DNA from: JADMJV01 sp964649085
GTDB lineage: Bacteria > Vulcanimicrobiota > Xenobia > Xenobiales > JADMJV01
Direction: 5' to 3'
DNA length: 64,000 bases
Assembly (NCBI GenBank): GCA_964649085.1
Contig: CAZYPN010000024.1
Coordinates: 1-64,000 of the forward strand
Shown here: positions 52,071 through 59,839 of the stretch, in pieces
Layout of the letters: every line of letters begins with the position of its first letter
Position numbering within the stretch: the first letter of the stretch is position 1
Notes under the pieces: model-generated
What the model saw: only the letters and a program-made list of their open reading frames with translations
Told to the model about the DNA's origin: nothing
Database searches by the model: none
Made by a program: the position numbers and the translations under genes

Positions 52071-52494
52071 GGGGCTGGATACGACCTTTCTGGTTCAGGT
52101 TGAAGTGAAGGAACACCCGGGACACGCCGCCGCCCTTGTTCTGCTCCACAAGATGCTGAAGGATGGGGAACCTCTGGCTCTGGCGCCTCAGGTGCTGACG
52201 GAGTTTGTGCACGTCATCACCGATCCAAAGAGGTTCGAATGTCCATTGACGGTGAGTGAGGCCCTGGTCCGTGCCGAGCATTGGTGGCAGGGTGAAGAGG
52301 TGCTTCAGGTGATGCCCACAGAGCAAAGCACTTCGCTGTTTCTACGCTGGGTAGCCCAGTATCGACTGGGCCGTAAGCGGCTCCTGGATACCCAGCTGGC
52401 CGCCACCTACCACTGCGCCGGGGTTCGCCAGCTGGTCACCACCAACGCCCGTGACTACTCCGTCTTCGGATGTTTTTCTATCGTTCAACCGTGA
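52063..52494 (+). CDS. vapC: PIN-domain toxin of second VapBC module
   Basis: The product is 143 residues. Likely active-site residues are Asp in GLDTTFLV, Glu in QVLTEFVHVI, Asp in LLDTQLAATYH and Asn/Asp in LVTTNARDY. The last motif has Asn where many VapC have Asp, but a second Asp follows. It differs clearly from the VapC at 17300, so the two modules are not duplicates. The ATG at 52063 overlaps the antitoxin stop. Confidence 0.86.
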   Translation: MAKGLDTTFLVQVEVKEHPGHAAALVLLHKMLKDGEPLALAPQVLTEFVHVITDPKRFECPLTVSEALVRAEHWWQGEEVLQVMPTEQSTSLFLRWVAQYRLGRKRLLDTQLAATYHCAGVRQLVTTNARDYSVFGCFSIVQP

Positions 52495-52510
52495 ATACCG
52501 ATTGAACCCT

Positions 52511-52532
52511 CCGTCCTCGCTGTTCAGGACGG
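52511..52532. other. Stem-loop between two toxin-antitoxin modules
   Basis: CCGTCCT (52511-52517) pairs perfectly with AGGACGG (52526-52532) over an eight-base loop. There is no T-run, so it is a weak terminator at best; it may separate the vapBC and mntA-hepT transcripts. Confidence 0.5.
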
Positions 52533-52564
52533 GAACCTCTCTCTCATAAGCGAATCAAGTAAAG

Positions 52565-52966
52565 ATGGTTCTACAGGGAAAGGTGCCGGAGTCTTTGTGG
52601 GCTGAGCATGGAGTCTGCTTCGCCTATCTCTTCGGTTCTCGAGCCAGAGGGCTAGAGCGACCTGAGAGTGATTTCGATATCGCCTGCTGGTATCAAGAAG
52701 AAGATTGCCTGAAACGTTTCGAGCGCCACTGTGACCTGCAAGCGGAACTGGAGAAACTTCTCAAAGCCCCGCTTGACCTGGTGGTCCTGAACGACGCCAA
52801 GCCCATCCTTCAGGGGGAAGCGGTGCTCAAAGGAAGGCTCCTTTTTCCCCAACCCAATGAGGCGGTTGTGCGTTTCGAAGCACGCATCCGCCAACGTTAC
52901 GAGGATTATGTCTACAGTCAGCGCTTTTTCACCCAGGCCCTGCGGAAGCGGTTGGCGGCGGGATGA
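52565..52966 (+). CDS. mntA: MntA-type nucleotidyltransferase antitoxin
   Basis: The product is 133 residues. The minimal nucleotidyltransferase signature is complete: YLFGSRARGLERPESDFDIA gives GSRARG and DxD, and the third acidic residue is in PLDLVVLND. In characterised MNT-HEPN modules this protein disarms the toxin by adding AMP units to a tyrosine beside its RNase motif. The stop overlaps the toxin start (ATGA at 52963-52966). Confidence 0.9.
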   Translation: MVLQGKVPESLWAEHGVCFAYLFGSRARGLERPESDFDIACWYQEEDCLKRFERHCDLQAELEKLLKAPLDLVVLNDAKPILQGEAVLKGRLLFPQPNEAVVRFEARIRQRYEDYVYSQRFFTQALRKRLAAG

Positions 52967-53367
52967 CTCTTCATCGAGACTTGCTCCAGGAGCTGGAAAA
53001 GAATCTGGTCATCCTGGAGGAACTGGGCAATTTGAGCCGGGATGAATTCCTGGCAAACCCGCGTCACTACTTGCTGGCTGAAAGGTGCTTTCAGTTGGCA
53101 ATCCAGTGCGTGATGGACATGGGCTACACGCTCGCTTCCTTTCATCGCTGGCAGCGGCCCGAAGACGGCCGCGATGCCATTCTGCTTTTGGGACGTCAGG
53201 GAATACTGCCGGAGGCCTTCGCCGCCAAGATCGCCCCGATGGCGAACTTTCGAAACGTGCTGGTACACGCTTATCTGGGCATCAATCGCGAACTGGTTTT
53301 CCGCTACCTCAGTCAGGTTCAAGACTTCCGAATCTTCTTGCAGCACCTGGACGCCTACCTCGGTTAG
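52963..53367 (+). CDS. hepT: HepT-type HEPN ribonuclease toxin
   Basis: The product is 134 residues, all-helical. The RNase motif Rx4HxY is intact in FRNVLVHAYLG, including the tyrosine that MntA modifies in known systems. HEPN toxins of this group cut tRNA or mRNA. With the upstream nucleotidyltransferase it forms a complete mntA-hepT module, immediately following a complete vapBC. Confidence 0.92.
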   Translation: MTLHRDLLQELEKNLVILEELGNLSRDEFLANPRHYLLAERCFQLAIQCVMDMGYTLASFHRWQRPEDGRDAILLLGRQGILPEAFAAKIAPMANFRNVLVHAYLGINRELVFRYLSQVQDFRIFLQHLDAYLG

Positions 53368-53375
53368 CCTTTCTT

Positions 53376-53681
53376 ATGAGAAGCGACCTCCTCTGGCTCA
53401 TCTTCACCCTGATCGGCGTGGCGTTGGCGGTCTATTGGACGCCTACCAGCGTCAAACTCCCTCTGCCTCCCGTGCTCGCCACGGCACTCCCGACTACTTT
53501 GATTGTTCTTGCACGGGTAGCCGCCACGAGGCCTTTAGACCCCCTTGCCAGTATCGACTCTGTGAGTGGGATCCTGATCTTGTGGCCAATCCGTGATGTG
53601 GTATGCCGAAGTGCTGGCTATTTCTGCGCCGGCGACATGGCTCGCCTCAGCCCCGCCTGTAGCCAGTTCAGGGTGGCCTGA
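53376..53681 (+). CDS. Possible small membrane protein
   Basis: The frame gives 101 residues with two hydrophobic segments (LLWLIFTLIGVALAVYW and LPPVLATALPTTLIVLARVA). After about residue 65 the sequence loses character and overlaps the convergent gene by 64 bases, so the true protein may have been cut short by a frame change. A weak TAGCCT box lies five bases before the ATG. Low confidence. Confidence 0.35.
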   Translation: MRSDLLWLIFTLIGVALAVYWTPTSVKLPLPPVLATALPTTLIVLARVAATRPLDPLASIDSVSGILILWPIRDVVCRSAGYFCAGDMARLSPACSQFRVA

Positions 53682-54430
53682 TGGTGCTCGAGCCGACGCA
53701 GCGAGCTGTCGAGTTCCAGGTGCACAAAGGCCCCGACGCCTCGGGTTTTCAGGTCGCGTTTCTGGGCATTGGTGGTGGCCATCATCCAGGGATGGGCGGG
53801 CCCGGCCAACACTCCTCGATGGGATCCCTGCAAGGCTTCGAACAGCCGGGCGGCGGGGCCCTGTTGGGGGGCGCTGCCACTGCCGTCGGCCACGATAAAG
53901 GCGAGGTCGGGGGGCATGGGGTGGGTTCGCTCTTTGCCGGCCTCAAAGCCGTGCAGTTGAAAAACCACGGTCGAGGGCTGCTGGGTCAGGGCGCGATGCC
54001 AGGCCATGAAGGCCGATTCGTCGGTGTGGGCCAGGTCCGAGCGTCCATCGGACCGATTGCGGCGATGGCACCCCCCCAAAATCAGTGCGTCGAAGGGAAG
54101 CTGCTGGTAGAGCTGCCAGGCCAGCGTGGCGGTGTGACGGTCGGCCACCGGGTGGGGCACTTCCAAAATCCAACCACTCTGGTGCTCGCGCCGAAAGAGC
54201 AGGCCCCAGCCCCGTTCCTCGATAGGCTCCAGGCAAGTGCCCTCCGGAGTTGTGTGCAGGCGAATCAGGCTGCATTCGCCCAGAGTCTCGAGCTGGCGCA
54301 TTTGGCGGGGGGAGGGGGGCTGATAGCTCTCCATGGCTTTGCCGAAACGTTCGGCCACGAAGCGTTCCCAGTCGGCTCCGTCGGCGGGCAACCAGCCCAG
54401 CAGGCAGAGGCCCAGCAGCCAGGTCTTCAA
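53618..54430 (-). CDS. Secreted putative metal-dependent hydrolase
   Basis: The product is about 270 residues with a signal peptide (LKTWLLGLCLLGWLPADGA). The conserved-looking residues are VPHPVADRHT, ALILGGCHRRN, LAHTDESAFMAWHRA and VFQLHGF, several His/Asp pairs in the order expected for a metal-binding amidohydrolase or phage-type gamma-glutamyl hydrolase. I cannot assign the family with certainty. The TTG at 54430 overlaps the stop of the thioredoxin-like gene, so both are in one transcript. The 3' end overlaps the small frame at 53376-53681. Confidence 0.7.
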   Translation of the reverse strand: MKTWLLGLCLLGWLPADGADWERFVAERFGKAMESYQPPSPRQMRQLETLGECSLIRLHTTPEGTCLEPIEERGWGLLFRREHQSGWILEVPHPVADRHTATLAWQLYQQLPFDALILGGCHRRNRSDGRSDLAHTDESAFMAWHRALTQQPSTVVFQLHGFEAGKERTHPMPPDLAFIVADGSGSAPQQGPAARLFEALQGSHRGVLAGPAHPWMMATTNAQKRDLKTRGVGAFVHLELDSSLRRLEHHQATLNWLQAGLRRAMSPAQK

Positions 54431-54795
54431 AGCTTGTCGAGCATTTCCGTGACCTGCTTGTAGGCCGGACTCCCCTCGCTGGTCAGGTTGCTCTTCTTGT
54501 CGTACATCTTGAAGTAGGGAACGCTGGTAATGGCATACTTCTTGGCCGTGGGCGAGTGGACGTCGCCAACGTCCACCAGGTGCAGTTCGAGATCGCCGCG
54601 GCGAGCCAGTTGTTCGATTTTGGGGTAGAGGTTTCGGCAGATGGAGTTGCTGACGGCAAAGAAGCACACGATATTGGGTCGGTCGTACACCAACAGGGCG
54701 TTGACGTCGACGGCCTTCTTCTGGCCGTCTACGCGGTGGAGTTCGGCCTGGACCGGGATGGCCAGCAGCGGCAGCAACAAAACCAGCATTCTCAT
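54427..54795 (-). CDS. Secreted thioredoxin-like protein lacking the first active-site Cys
   Basis: The product is 122 residues with a signal peptide (MRMLVLLLPLLAIPVQA). The thioredoxin fold is visible: PNIVCFFAVSNSICRNLYP, DLELHLVDVGD and the cis-Pro loop ITSVPYFKMYD. Where thioredoxin has CxxC, this protein has NSIC, so only the second cysteine of the pair is left. It cannot do a normal disulfide exchange by itself; a chaperone or binding role, or single-Cys chemistry, is possible. It is the first gene of a pair with the secreted hydrolase. Confidence 0.78.
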   Translation of the reverse strand: MRMLVLLLPLLAIPVQAELHRVDGQKKAVDVNALLVYDRPNIVCFFAVSNSICRNLYPKIEQLARRGDLELHLVDVGDVHSPTAKKYAITSVPYFKMYDKKSNLTSEGSPAYKQVTEMLDKL

Positions 54796-54891
54796 ACGGC
54801 ACTTTTTCGTGTTGTTCCAGAGGCTTCCTGGGGGAGTCTTTGGGGGGACGCCGAAAATTCAAGCCAAACTGACAACTGTGGGACACCAGGC

Positions 54892-55629
54892 TTGACCATC
54901 GAATCGCCCGAGAGCGCCTCGGATCGCCGTCGCGAGCGACGGCGGAAGATCAAAGTTCAACGTATTTTCGCTGCTGAGATCCTCGGAGCCCAGCAGCAAA
55001 ACTGCTTTCTGCACATCTACGACATCAGCGAGTCGGGCATGCGCGTCCACACCGACCTGTCGTTTCCCGCGGGCGAGCCCTTGCCGCTGCGGCTTCTGCT
55101 CGACCGTCCCGTGGATCTCAGTGTGCAGGCTATCTGGCAGAAAGAACTGATCGGGGGTATGCACGTGGCCGGACTGAAGTTTGCCGACATCAGTCCCGAG
55201 GCCCAACAGGAGATCCGCGATTTCCTCGACCGCCACTCGCCCGAGAACAAGCGCAAGTCGGTGCGACTGCAGCGAATCCTGGTTGTGGAAATGGTGGTCG
55301 GTAACACCTCTCAGAAGTTCGGCGTGTTCACTCTCGACATCTCCACTACGGGAATGAAGATCAGCCACGACTATCCGCTTCCAGAAGAGGTGGATATGCC
55401 GTTTCGAATCTTACTCGAATACGATAAGCCCCCCATCGAAGTGGTGGCCCGAGTTACCTGGCAAGAGTCCAACAGTCTGGGTCAATACATGATCGGTCTC
55501 AACTTCGCCCCTCTCGAAGACGGGGTGCTGGCTCGACTGGAGGAGTTCATCGACCATCAACTGGCGGGCAACCGCGGTGGCGGAGGCCGTCGCATGGCTA
55601 CTTTGGAAGATTTCGGAGATTTCGCATAA
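54892..55629 (+). CDS. Protein with two PilZ domains
   Basis: The product is about 245 residues made of two PilZ domains. The first has an Arg-rich entry (DRRRERRRKIKVQR) and DISESGMRV; the second has NKRKSVRLQR and DISTTGMKI. These are the two parts of the c-di-GMP binding site (RxxxR and D/NxSxxG). Such receptors often control pili, exopolysaccharide or motility. An EAL protein at 10650 and a pilus operon at 34932 are in the same window. The TTG at 54892 is the best available start but has no clear ribosome binding site, so the start is uncertain. Confidence 0.86.
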   Translation: MTIESPESASDRRRERRRKIKVQRIFAAEILGAQQQNCFLHIYDISESGMRVHTDLSFPAGEPLPLRLLLDRPVDLSVQAIWQKELIGGMHVAGLKFADISPEAQQEIRDFLDRHSPENKRKSVRLQRILVVEMVVGNTSQKFGVFTLDISTTGMKISHDYPLPEEVDMPFRILLEYDKPPIEVVARVTWQESNSLGQYMIGLNFAPLEDGVLARLEEFIDHQLAGNRGGGGRRMATLEDFGDFA

Positions 55630-57508
55630 GGCCTTGCAATTGGGCGCTCAGGGCCGCTTCTTCCGCTCCCTGTCGACCATAGCGAAAGGCACTGAAGTCT
55701 TGCAGCCACCGGGCTACTCCCTGGCCGTGTTGCCAGTCCTCCAGGCGTCGACTCCAGCTGAGCAGCGTTTCCCAGGGCTGGCGTTCAAATCCGTGGCGGC
55801 GGAGCTGTGCCTGTAGTTCTTGAACCAGCGGATGGTCTTCACCCGGCACGTGCTTTCGCGCCCTGGAGCGAGGGGCGCGTCGCAGTTTGCCAAATTTCCA
55901 GGCAACTCCGGCCAGCAGCATCAGCCCCAGCCACTTCTTCTGTTTCCAGAGCCAGGCCAGCGCCTGTTTCCAATTGAGCGATTGGAGAAATCGGAAGTGG
56001 TAGGCCAGGGCTTCACGAATTTTCTCGAACCAGCTGGTCCAGCTCTGCCCGGGCTGGATGGCGGCGGGAGGGGTGGGGTCGAGCACCAGCCATTGCGCTC
56101 CGTCCCATACCTCCACCCATGCATGGGCATCGCGTACCCGCACGACGTAATAGTCGCCTCCGAGGCTTGGCTCGACCACCACGAATCCATTGATATAGCG
56201 GGCCGCGATGCCCTGGGTGCGCAGCATCAGCGTCATGGCAGTGGCAAAGACCTCGCAGTGGGCGGGCGGCTTGCTGCTGAGGAACTCTCCCACGGGGTCT
56301 TGGGAGCCGGCCCAGTCGTGACCGAAACCGTAGGTAAAGTTGTCTTGCAGCCAGTTCTGCAGCACGATGGCTCGCCGTGCCAGCGGATCGGTGGCAGGTC
56401 CCATAACCTCTTGGGCCCTTTGAGCAATGATCGGATTGAGCCCCTCGGGCAAATCGCGGCAATGTTCCAGGTAGGAAGCCGACTCGGGTGGAGCCAGGCA
56501 CTCGTCGGGATAGCGTTTCACCTGGTAACGAACGGTTTCGTTGCCGCCCCCCCGCATTTCCCAAAGATGTCCCGAGAGCAGGGCCAGAAGGGGCTGATTG
56601 CAGATCATTTCTTGACTGTCTCGCGGGGCCATCAGCACAATGGGCGAGCGATTGACCTCGTATTCTTCAAGGATCGGTTCGCCGCCCTGGGGGGCGACCC
56701 CGGTGGGGTAGCGGTAGCGGTCGCCCCCCAGGCTCTCGCCCTGCTGGTTTTGCGAGGGGCCGTCTTCCTTCCAGATCAGTTCCTGGTAGTGGGTGTAGAC
56801 TCGGGCCGGCAGGTAGCGATTGGGGCGCTTGCTAAAGCAGCGCAGCACCACGGCGGGGTTGGTCTCAGAATTCATCATGGTGTTCAGTCGGCTTTGGGCA
56901 GGGAAGGCCAGGCTGCTATCTCCACTGGCCGAAAGCAAGCGCAGCAGCCAGTTGGCCTGTCGTTCGCTAAAGGCATAGGTGAGGGCAATGCCACCCAGTA
57001 GAAACACCGCCGGCACCAGGGTGAGGTAGGCTTCTCGGCGAGGTTTGCGGCCACTGAGCACCTGACAGGAGGAAAGGCAGAAGAAGGTGCTCCAGGCCGC
57101 CGCCAACGCGGAAAAGTGTCCGGTGACGGGCTCGATGGTGAGACCGCACACCATGAAGAACAGGGCGCTGAGCACCATGGCTGCCCAATATTCGTATCGA
57201 CTGTGTCGGCGTAACAGAGCGGGAAGGCAACTGAGCCCCAGCGTCAGTGCCACCGGATAGACGGTGTGGAAGATCAGGCCGGTGAAGCGCCCGTTGGCCT
57301 GGACTCGATAGAGGCCCAGGGCGACCAGGAGGCCAACCACAGTCAGCAGGATCCATTGCAGGCGGGGAATGTCCAGCCTGCCGCGCAGCAGTCCGCAGAG
57401 CAGGGCCAGCCCGAAGAGGCCCACCCCGATGGGGTTGGGGTGTAGCAGCAGAAAGGCGAGCCAGGAGGTCAAGATGGCCAGCACGCCCATCCCATTGAGG
57501 GCCGTCAC
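55598..57508 (-). CDS. Membrane transglutaminase-like protein
   Basis: The product is 636 residues. About seven helices at the N-terminus lead to a periplasmic transglutaminase/protease-like core with Cys in AHCEVFATAMTLMLRTQGI (near residue 417), His in RDAHAWVEVW (near 461) and Asp in LDPTPPAA (near 476). One more helix (WLGLMLLAGVAWKFG) and a C-terminal DUF4129-like helical domain follow. This is the third member of a MoxR-DUF58-transglutaminase operon, a common set in many bacteria thought to process or fold envelope proteins. The GTG at 57508 overlaps the DUF58 stop. Confidence 0.92.
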   Translation of the reverse strand: MTALNGMGVLAILTSWLAFLLLHPNPIGVGLFGLALLCGLLRGRLDIPRLQWILLTVVGLLVALGLYRVQANGRFTGLIFHTVYPVALTLGLSCLPALLRRHSRYEYWAAMVLSALFFMVCGLTIEPVTGHFSALAAAWSTFFCLSSCQVLSGRKPRREAYLTLVPAVFLLGGIALTYAFSERQANWLLRLLSASGDSSLAFPAQSRLNTMMNSETNPAVVLRCFSKRPNRYLPARVYTHYQELIWKEDGPSQNQQGESLGGDRYRYPTGVAPQGGEPILEEYEVNRSPIVLMAPRDSQEMICNQPLLALLSGHLWEMRGGGNETVRYQVKRYPDECLAPPESASYLEHCRDLPEGLNPIIAQRAQEVMGPATDPLARRAIVLQNWLQDNFTYGFGHDWAGSQDPVGEFLSSKPPAHCEVFATAMTLMLRTQGIAARYINGFVVVEPSLGGDYYVVRVRDAHAWVEVWDGAQWLVLDPTPPAAIQPGQSWTSWFEKIREALAYHFRFLQSLNWKQALAWLWKQKKWLGLMLLAGVAWKFGKLRRAPRSRARKHVPGEDHPLVQELQAQLRRHGFERQPWETLLSWSRRLEDWQHGQGVARWLQDFSAFRYGRQGAEEAALSAQLQGLMRNLRNLPK

Positions 57509-58752
57509 AGCATGTCCACCCCGGTTTCGATCTGGGCCGCCGTGAGCACCTGGAAATCCTGGGTGTAGTCTTGCACCCCCGAGCAGTCGCCCAACTGATC
57601 GCCCACGAAAATCACTTTGAGGGCGCATCCCCGTTCGCGGATGGCCCGCAGTAAGCGCAGCCGAGACTCGTCCCAGGCCAGCAAGATGACGACGGTGGTG
57701 GTGACGTTCTCGAGGCCGTCGAGAAGCACCGGTTCCAACTTCTCGAAGGCGGGCTCAAGACACGGTTCTACGCAGGCCAGGATGTCGAGCACGTTATCGA
57801 GGTAGGCCAGCGAACGCCCCGCCTGGAGTTGATAGAGTTCTGGACCGGCGGCAAAGAGATCAATGACGTATTCATCGCGGCTGATTTGATCGGCCACGGC
57901 CGCTGCTAACGACAGAGAGGCTTCGAAATCGGTGCGGCGCGCTTTGACTGTGGCGGGAGTCAAGAAAGTGTCCAGCACCAGCGCAATTCTGCAGAAAAAC
58001 TCCTCTTGAAACTCCTTCACAACGGGTTCTCCCCGGCGCGCAAAGGAGCGCCAGTGGATCATGCGCAGGCTGTCGCCCACTCGGAATTCACGGGTGCTGA
58101 GAAACTCGGTCGAGTCGCCCACGTTGGACGTGAGCGCCATGCCTCCGGGCTGATACTTCCGCCCCACCGGCATTTCCAGCGACAGCAGGGCTTGAAATTT
58201 GGGATAGACGAGCAGGCTGCGGCCAATTCGATGGGGCGTCCAGTCGCGCCAAAGTCCGAAGGGAAAGAGGGTGGCCTGATAGATGCTTTCGATTTCGTAG
58301 CGACCCCGCTGCTTGATCAGAACCTGCCAGTGCCCGGAGGCACTGCTTCCCGGCTCAACATCGCCGAGATAGGGGCCGGGGTGGGGGTCTTTCAGGCTGC
58401 CCAAAGGCAGACCCATGATGCGCAGGTTGACGTCGCGGGCCAGGCGGTTCGATGGGTTGTGCACCAGGCAATGAATCTCGAACGGGGTGTCTTTGGTCAC
58501 ACGTTCGGGAATCATGGCCTGCAGCTTCAGTGGTTGCCGGGCCCAACGCGCCGCTACCATGGAAATCAGTAGAACGGCCGCCAGTCCGCTTCCCAGCAGA
58601 TGAGCCTTGAAGACTGCCGAGCCACCGGTGATCAGGTTGGACGCCAGGCCCAGGTAGAAGAGCACCGTGCCGCTGCTGGTCAGGCGTTCTCGCAGCAGCG
58701 AGCGAAAGGCGCGATAGGTGGACGAGTCGACCACGCGCCTCAAGGTGCTCAC
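57505..58752 (-). CDS. DUF58-domain membrane protein
   Basis: The product is 415 residues. Two N-terminal helices (TVLFYLGLASNLITGGS and AAVLLISMVAARWA) are followed by a beta-sandwich region and the DUF58 hallmark FRVGDSLRMIHWRSFARRGEPVVKEF split across about residues 222-247. A von Willebrand A-like domain ends the protein (CRIALVLDTFL). It probably presents or carries a substrate for the MoxR chaperone. GTG start at 58752, overlapping the stop of MoxR by four bases. Confidence 0.92.
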   Translation of the reverse strand: MSTLRRVVDSSTYRAFRSLLRERLTSSGTVLFYLGLASNLITGGSAVFKAHLLGSGLAAVLLISMVAARWARQPLKLQAMIPERVTKDTPFEIHCLVHNPSNRLARDVNLRIMGLPLGSLKDPHPGPYLGDVEPGSSASGHWQVLIKQRGRYEIESIYQATLFPFGLWRDWTPHRIGRSLLVYPKFQALLSLEMPVGRKYQPGGMALTSNVGDSTEFLSTREFRVGDSLRMIHWRSFARRGEPVVKEFQEEFFCRIALVLDTFLTPATVKARRTDFEASLSLAAAVADQISRDEYVIDLFAAGPELYQLQAGRSLAYLDNVLDILACVEPCLEPAFEKLEPVLLDGLENVTTTVVILLAWDESRLRLLRAIRERGCALKVIFVGDQLGDCSGVQDYTQDFQVLTAAQIETGVDML

Positions 58753-59672
58753 GTGGGCACGGGCACCTTTTTTAGAATCTCGGCGATGATGTGCTCTTTG
58801 GATACCCCCGAATACTTGGTTTTGGTGTCCAGCACCAGACGATGTGCCAGCACCGGTTCGGCCATGCGCTGGAGGTCATCGGGAATGACGTAATCACGTC
58901 CCTGGCAGAAGGCCCACGATTGGCACACTCGGTAGTAGGCCAGCGAGCCTCGTGGGCTGGATCCCAGGCGCAGCCTGGCATCGGCGCGGGTGGCCTCGAT
59001 CAAACTGAGCAGGTATTCCAGGACGGGTGCTTCGACGCGAACCTCGCGCACGGATTTTTGCACCTCGAGCAGCTCGCCGAGTTGAATGGCTTCCTCCAGG
59101 TCTTCCAGGGGATGCCGTTGGCGTTGACCTTCGAGAATCGAGGCTTCATCCTGGCGAGTGGGGTAGCCCATCGACAGCTTGACCGAGAATCGGTCGAGTT
59201 GGGCTTCCGGCAGGGGGTAGGTGCCGTGAAATTCCACCGGATTCTGAGTGGCCAGCACCAGAAACGGTCGAGGCAGAACGTAGGTGGTGCCCTCCACCGT
59301 GGCCTGCCCCTCGGACATCGCCTCCAACAAACTGGACTGGGTGCGAGGGCTGGCCCGGTTGATTTCGTCGGCCAGCACCACATTGGCGAACACCGGCCCC
59401 TGGCGGAACTCAAAGCTGCCTTCTTTAGGGCTGTAAATCGACGACCCCAGGATGTCTGTGGGCAGCAAGTCCGGGGTAAACTGCACCCGGCGAAAGTCGC
59501 CTCCAATCGTTCGGGCCAGGGCCTTCGCCAGGGTGGTCTTGCCCACACCGGGAACATCCTCCATCAGCACGTGGCCCCCGGCGAAGATGGTCGCTACCAG
59601 CAGACTTAACGGCTCGCGCTTACCCCGAACGACCCTCTCCAGATTGTCCACGATCCTCTGAAATAGACTCAT
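58749..59672 (-). CDS. MoxR-family AAA+ ATPase
   Basis: The product is 307 residues. Walker A is in MEDVPGVGKTTLAKALA, Walker B in VVLADEINRASPRTQ, sensor 1 in LVLATQNPVE and the C-terminal lid in RGSLAYYRVCQSWAF. MoxR enzymes act as chaperones for the insertion of cofactors or the maturation of the proteins encoded beside them. GGAGG precedes the ATG at 59672. It leads the operon with the DUF58 and transglutaminase genes. Confidence 0.95.
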   Translation of the reverse strand: MSLFQRIVDNLERVVRGKREPLSLLVATIFAGGHVLMEDVPGVGKTTLAKALARTIGGDFRRVQFTPDLLPTDILGSSIYSPKEGSFEFRQGPVFANVVLADEINRASPRTQSSLLEAMSEGQATVEGTTYVLPRPFLVLATQNPVEFHGTYPLPEAQLDRFSVKLSMGYPTRQDEASILEGQRQRHPLEDLEEAIQLGELLEVQKSVREVRVEAPVLEYLLSLIEATRADARLRLGSSPRGSLAYYRVCQSWAFCQGRDYVIPDDLQRMAEPVLAHRLVLDTKTKYSGVSKEHIIAEILKKVPVPT

Positions 59673-59712
59673 GCTTCCTCCGCCCGGGTGCGTTCGGGAA
59701 GGGACCTCCTGT

Positions 59713-59758
59713 CCCCCCCTCGATTTGCGGGGGGCTCGGGGGAGGCGCATAGCCCCCC
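59713..59758. other. Two G/C-run hairpins upstream of the moxR operon
   Basis: CCCCCC (59714-59719) faces GGGGGG (59729-59734), and then GGGGG (about 59738-59742) faces a run of seven C (about 59752-59758). Such runs can form stable stems in DNA or RNA. They lie in the 167-base gap between divergent genes. Confidence 0.5.
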
Positions 59759-59789
59759 CGAAATCCTCGGGTAGAGAACTTCATATTTC

Positions 59790-59799
59790 GCACATGTGC
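59790..59799. promoter_or_regulatory. Perfect 10-bp palindrome, candidate operator
   Basis: GCACATGTGC lies 41 bases before the ATG of the HTH protein at 59840, in the region shared with the divergent moxR operon. Its place fits an autoregulatory operator of the HTH protein. No second copy was seen nearby. Confidence 0.4.
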
Positions 59800-59827
59800 A
59801 GTTCACCATCGCTGCTCGTCGCTTGCC

Positions 59828-59839
59828 TAAGATGTGGAC
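59828..59839 (+). promoter_or_regulatory. Putative -10 element of a leaderless promoter
   Basis: TAAGAT (59828-59833), GTGGAC, then ATG at 59840. The GTG within the spacer is also an in-frame start, but the spacing seen at other genes favours the ATG. Confidence 0.5.

Noticed and set aside
53085..53375. Coding frame overlapping hepT in another phase
   Set aside because: It is a shadow of hepT; only the part after the ATG at 53376 could be a separate gene.
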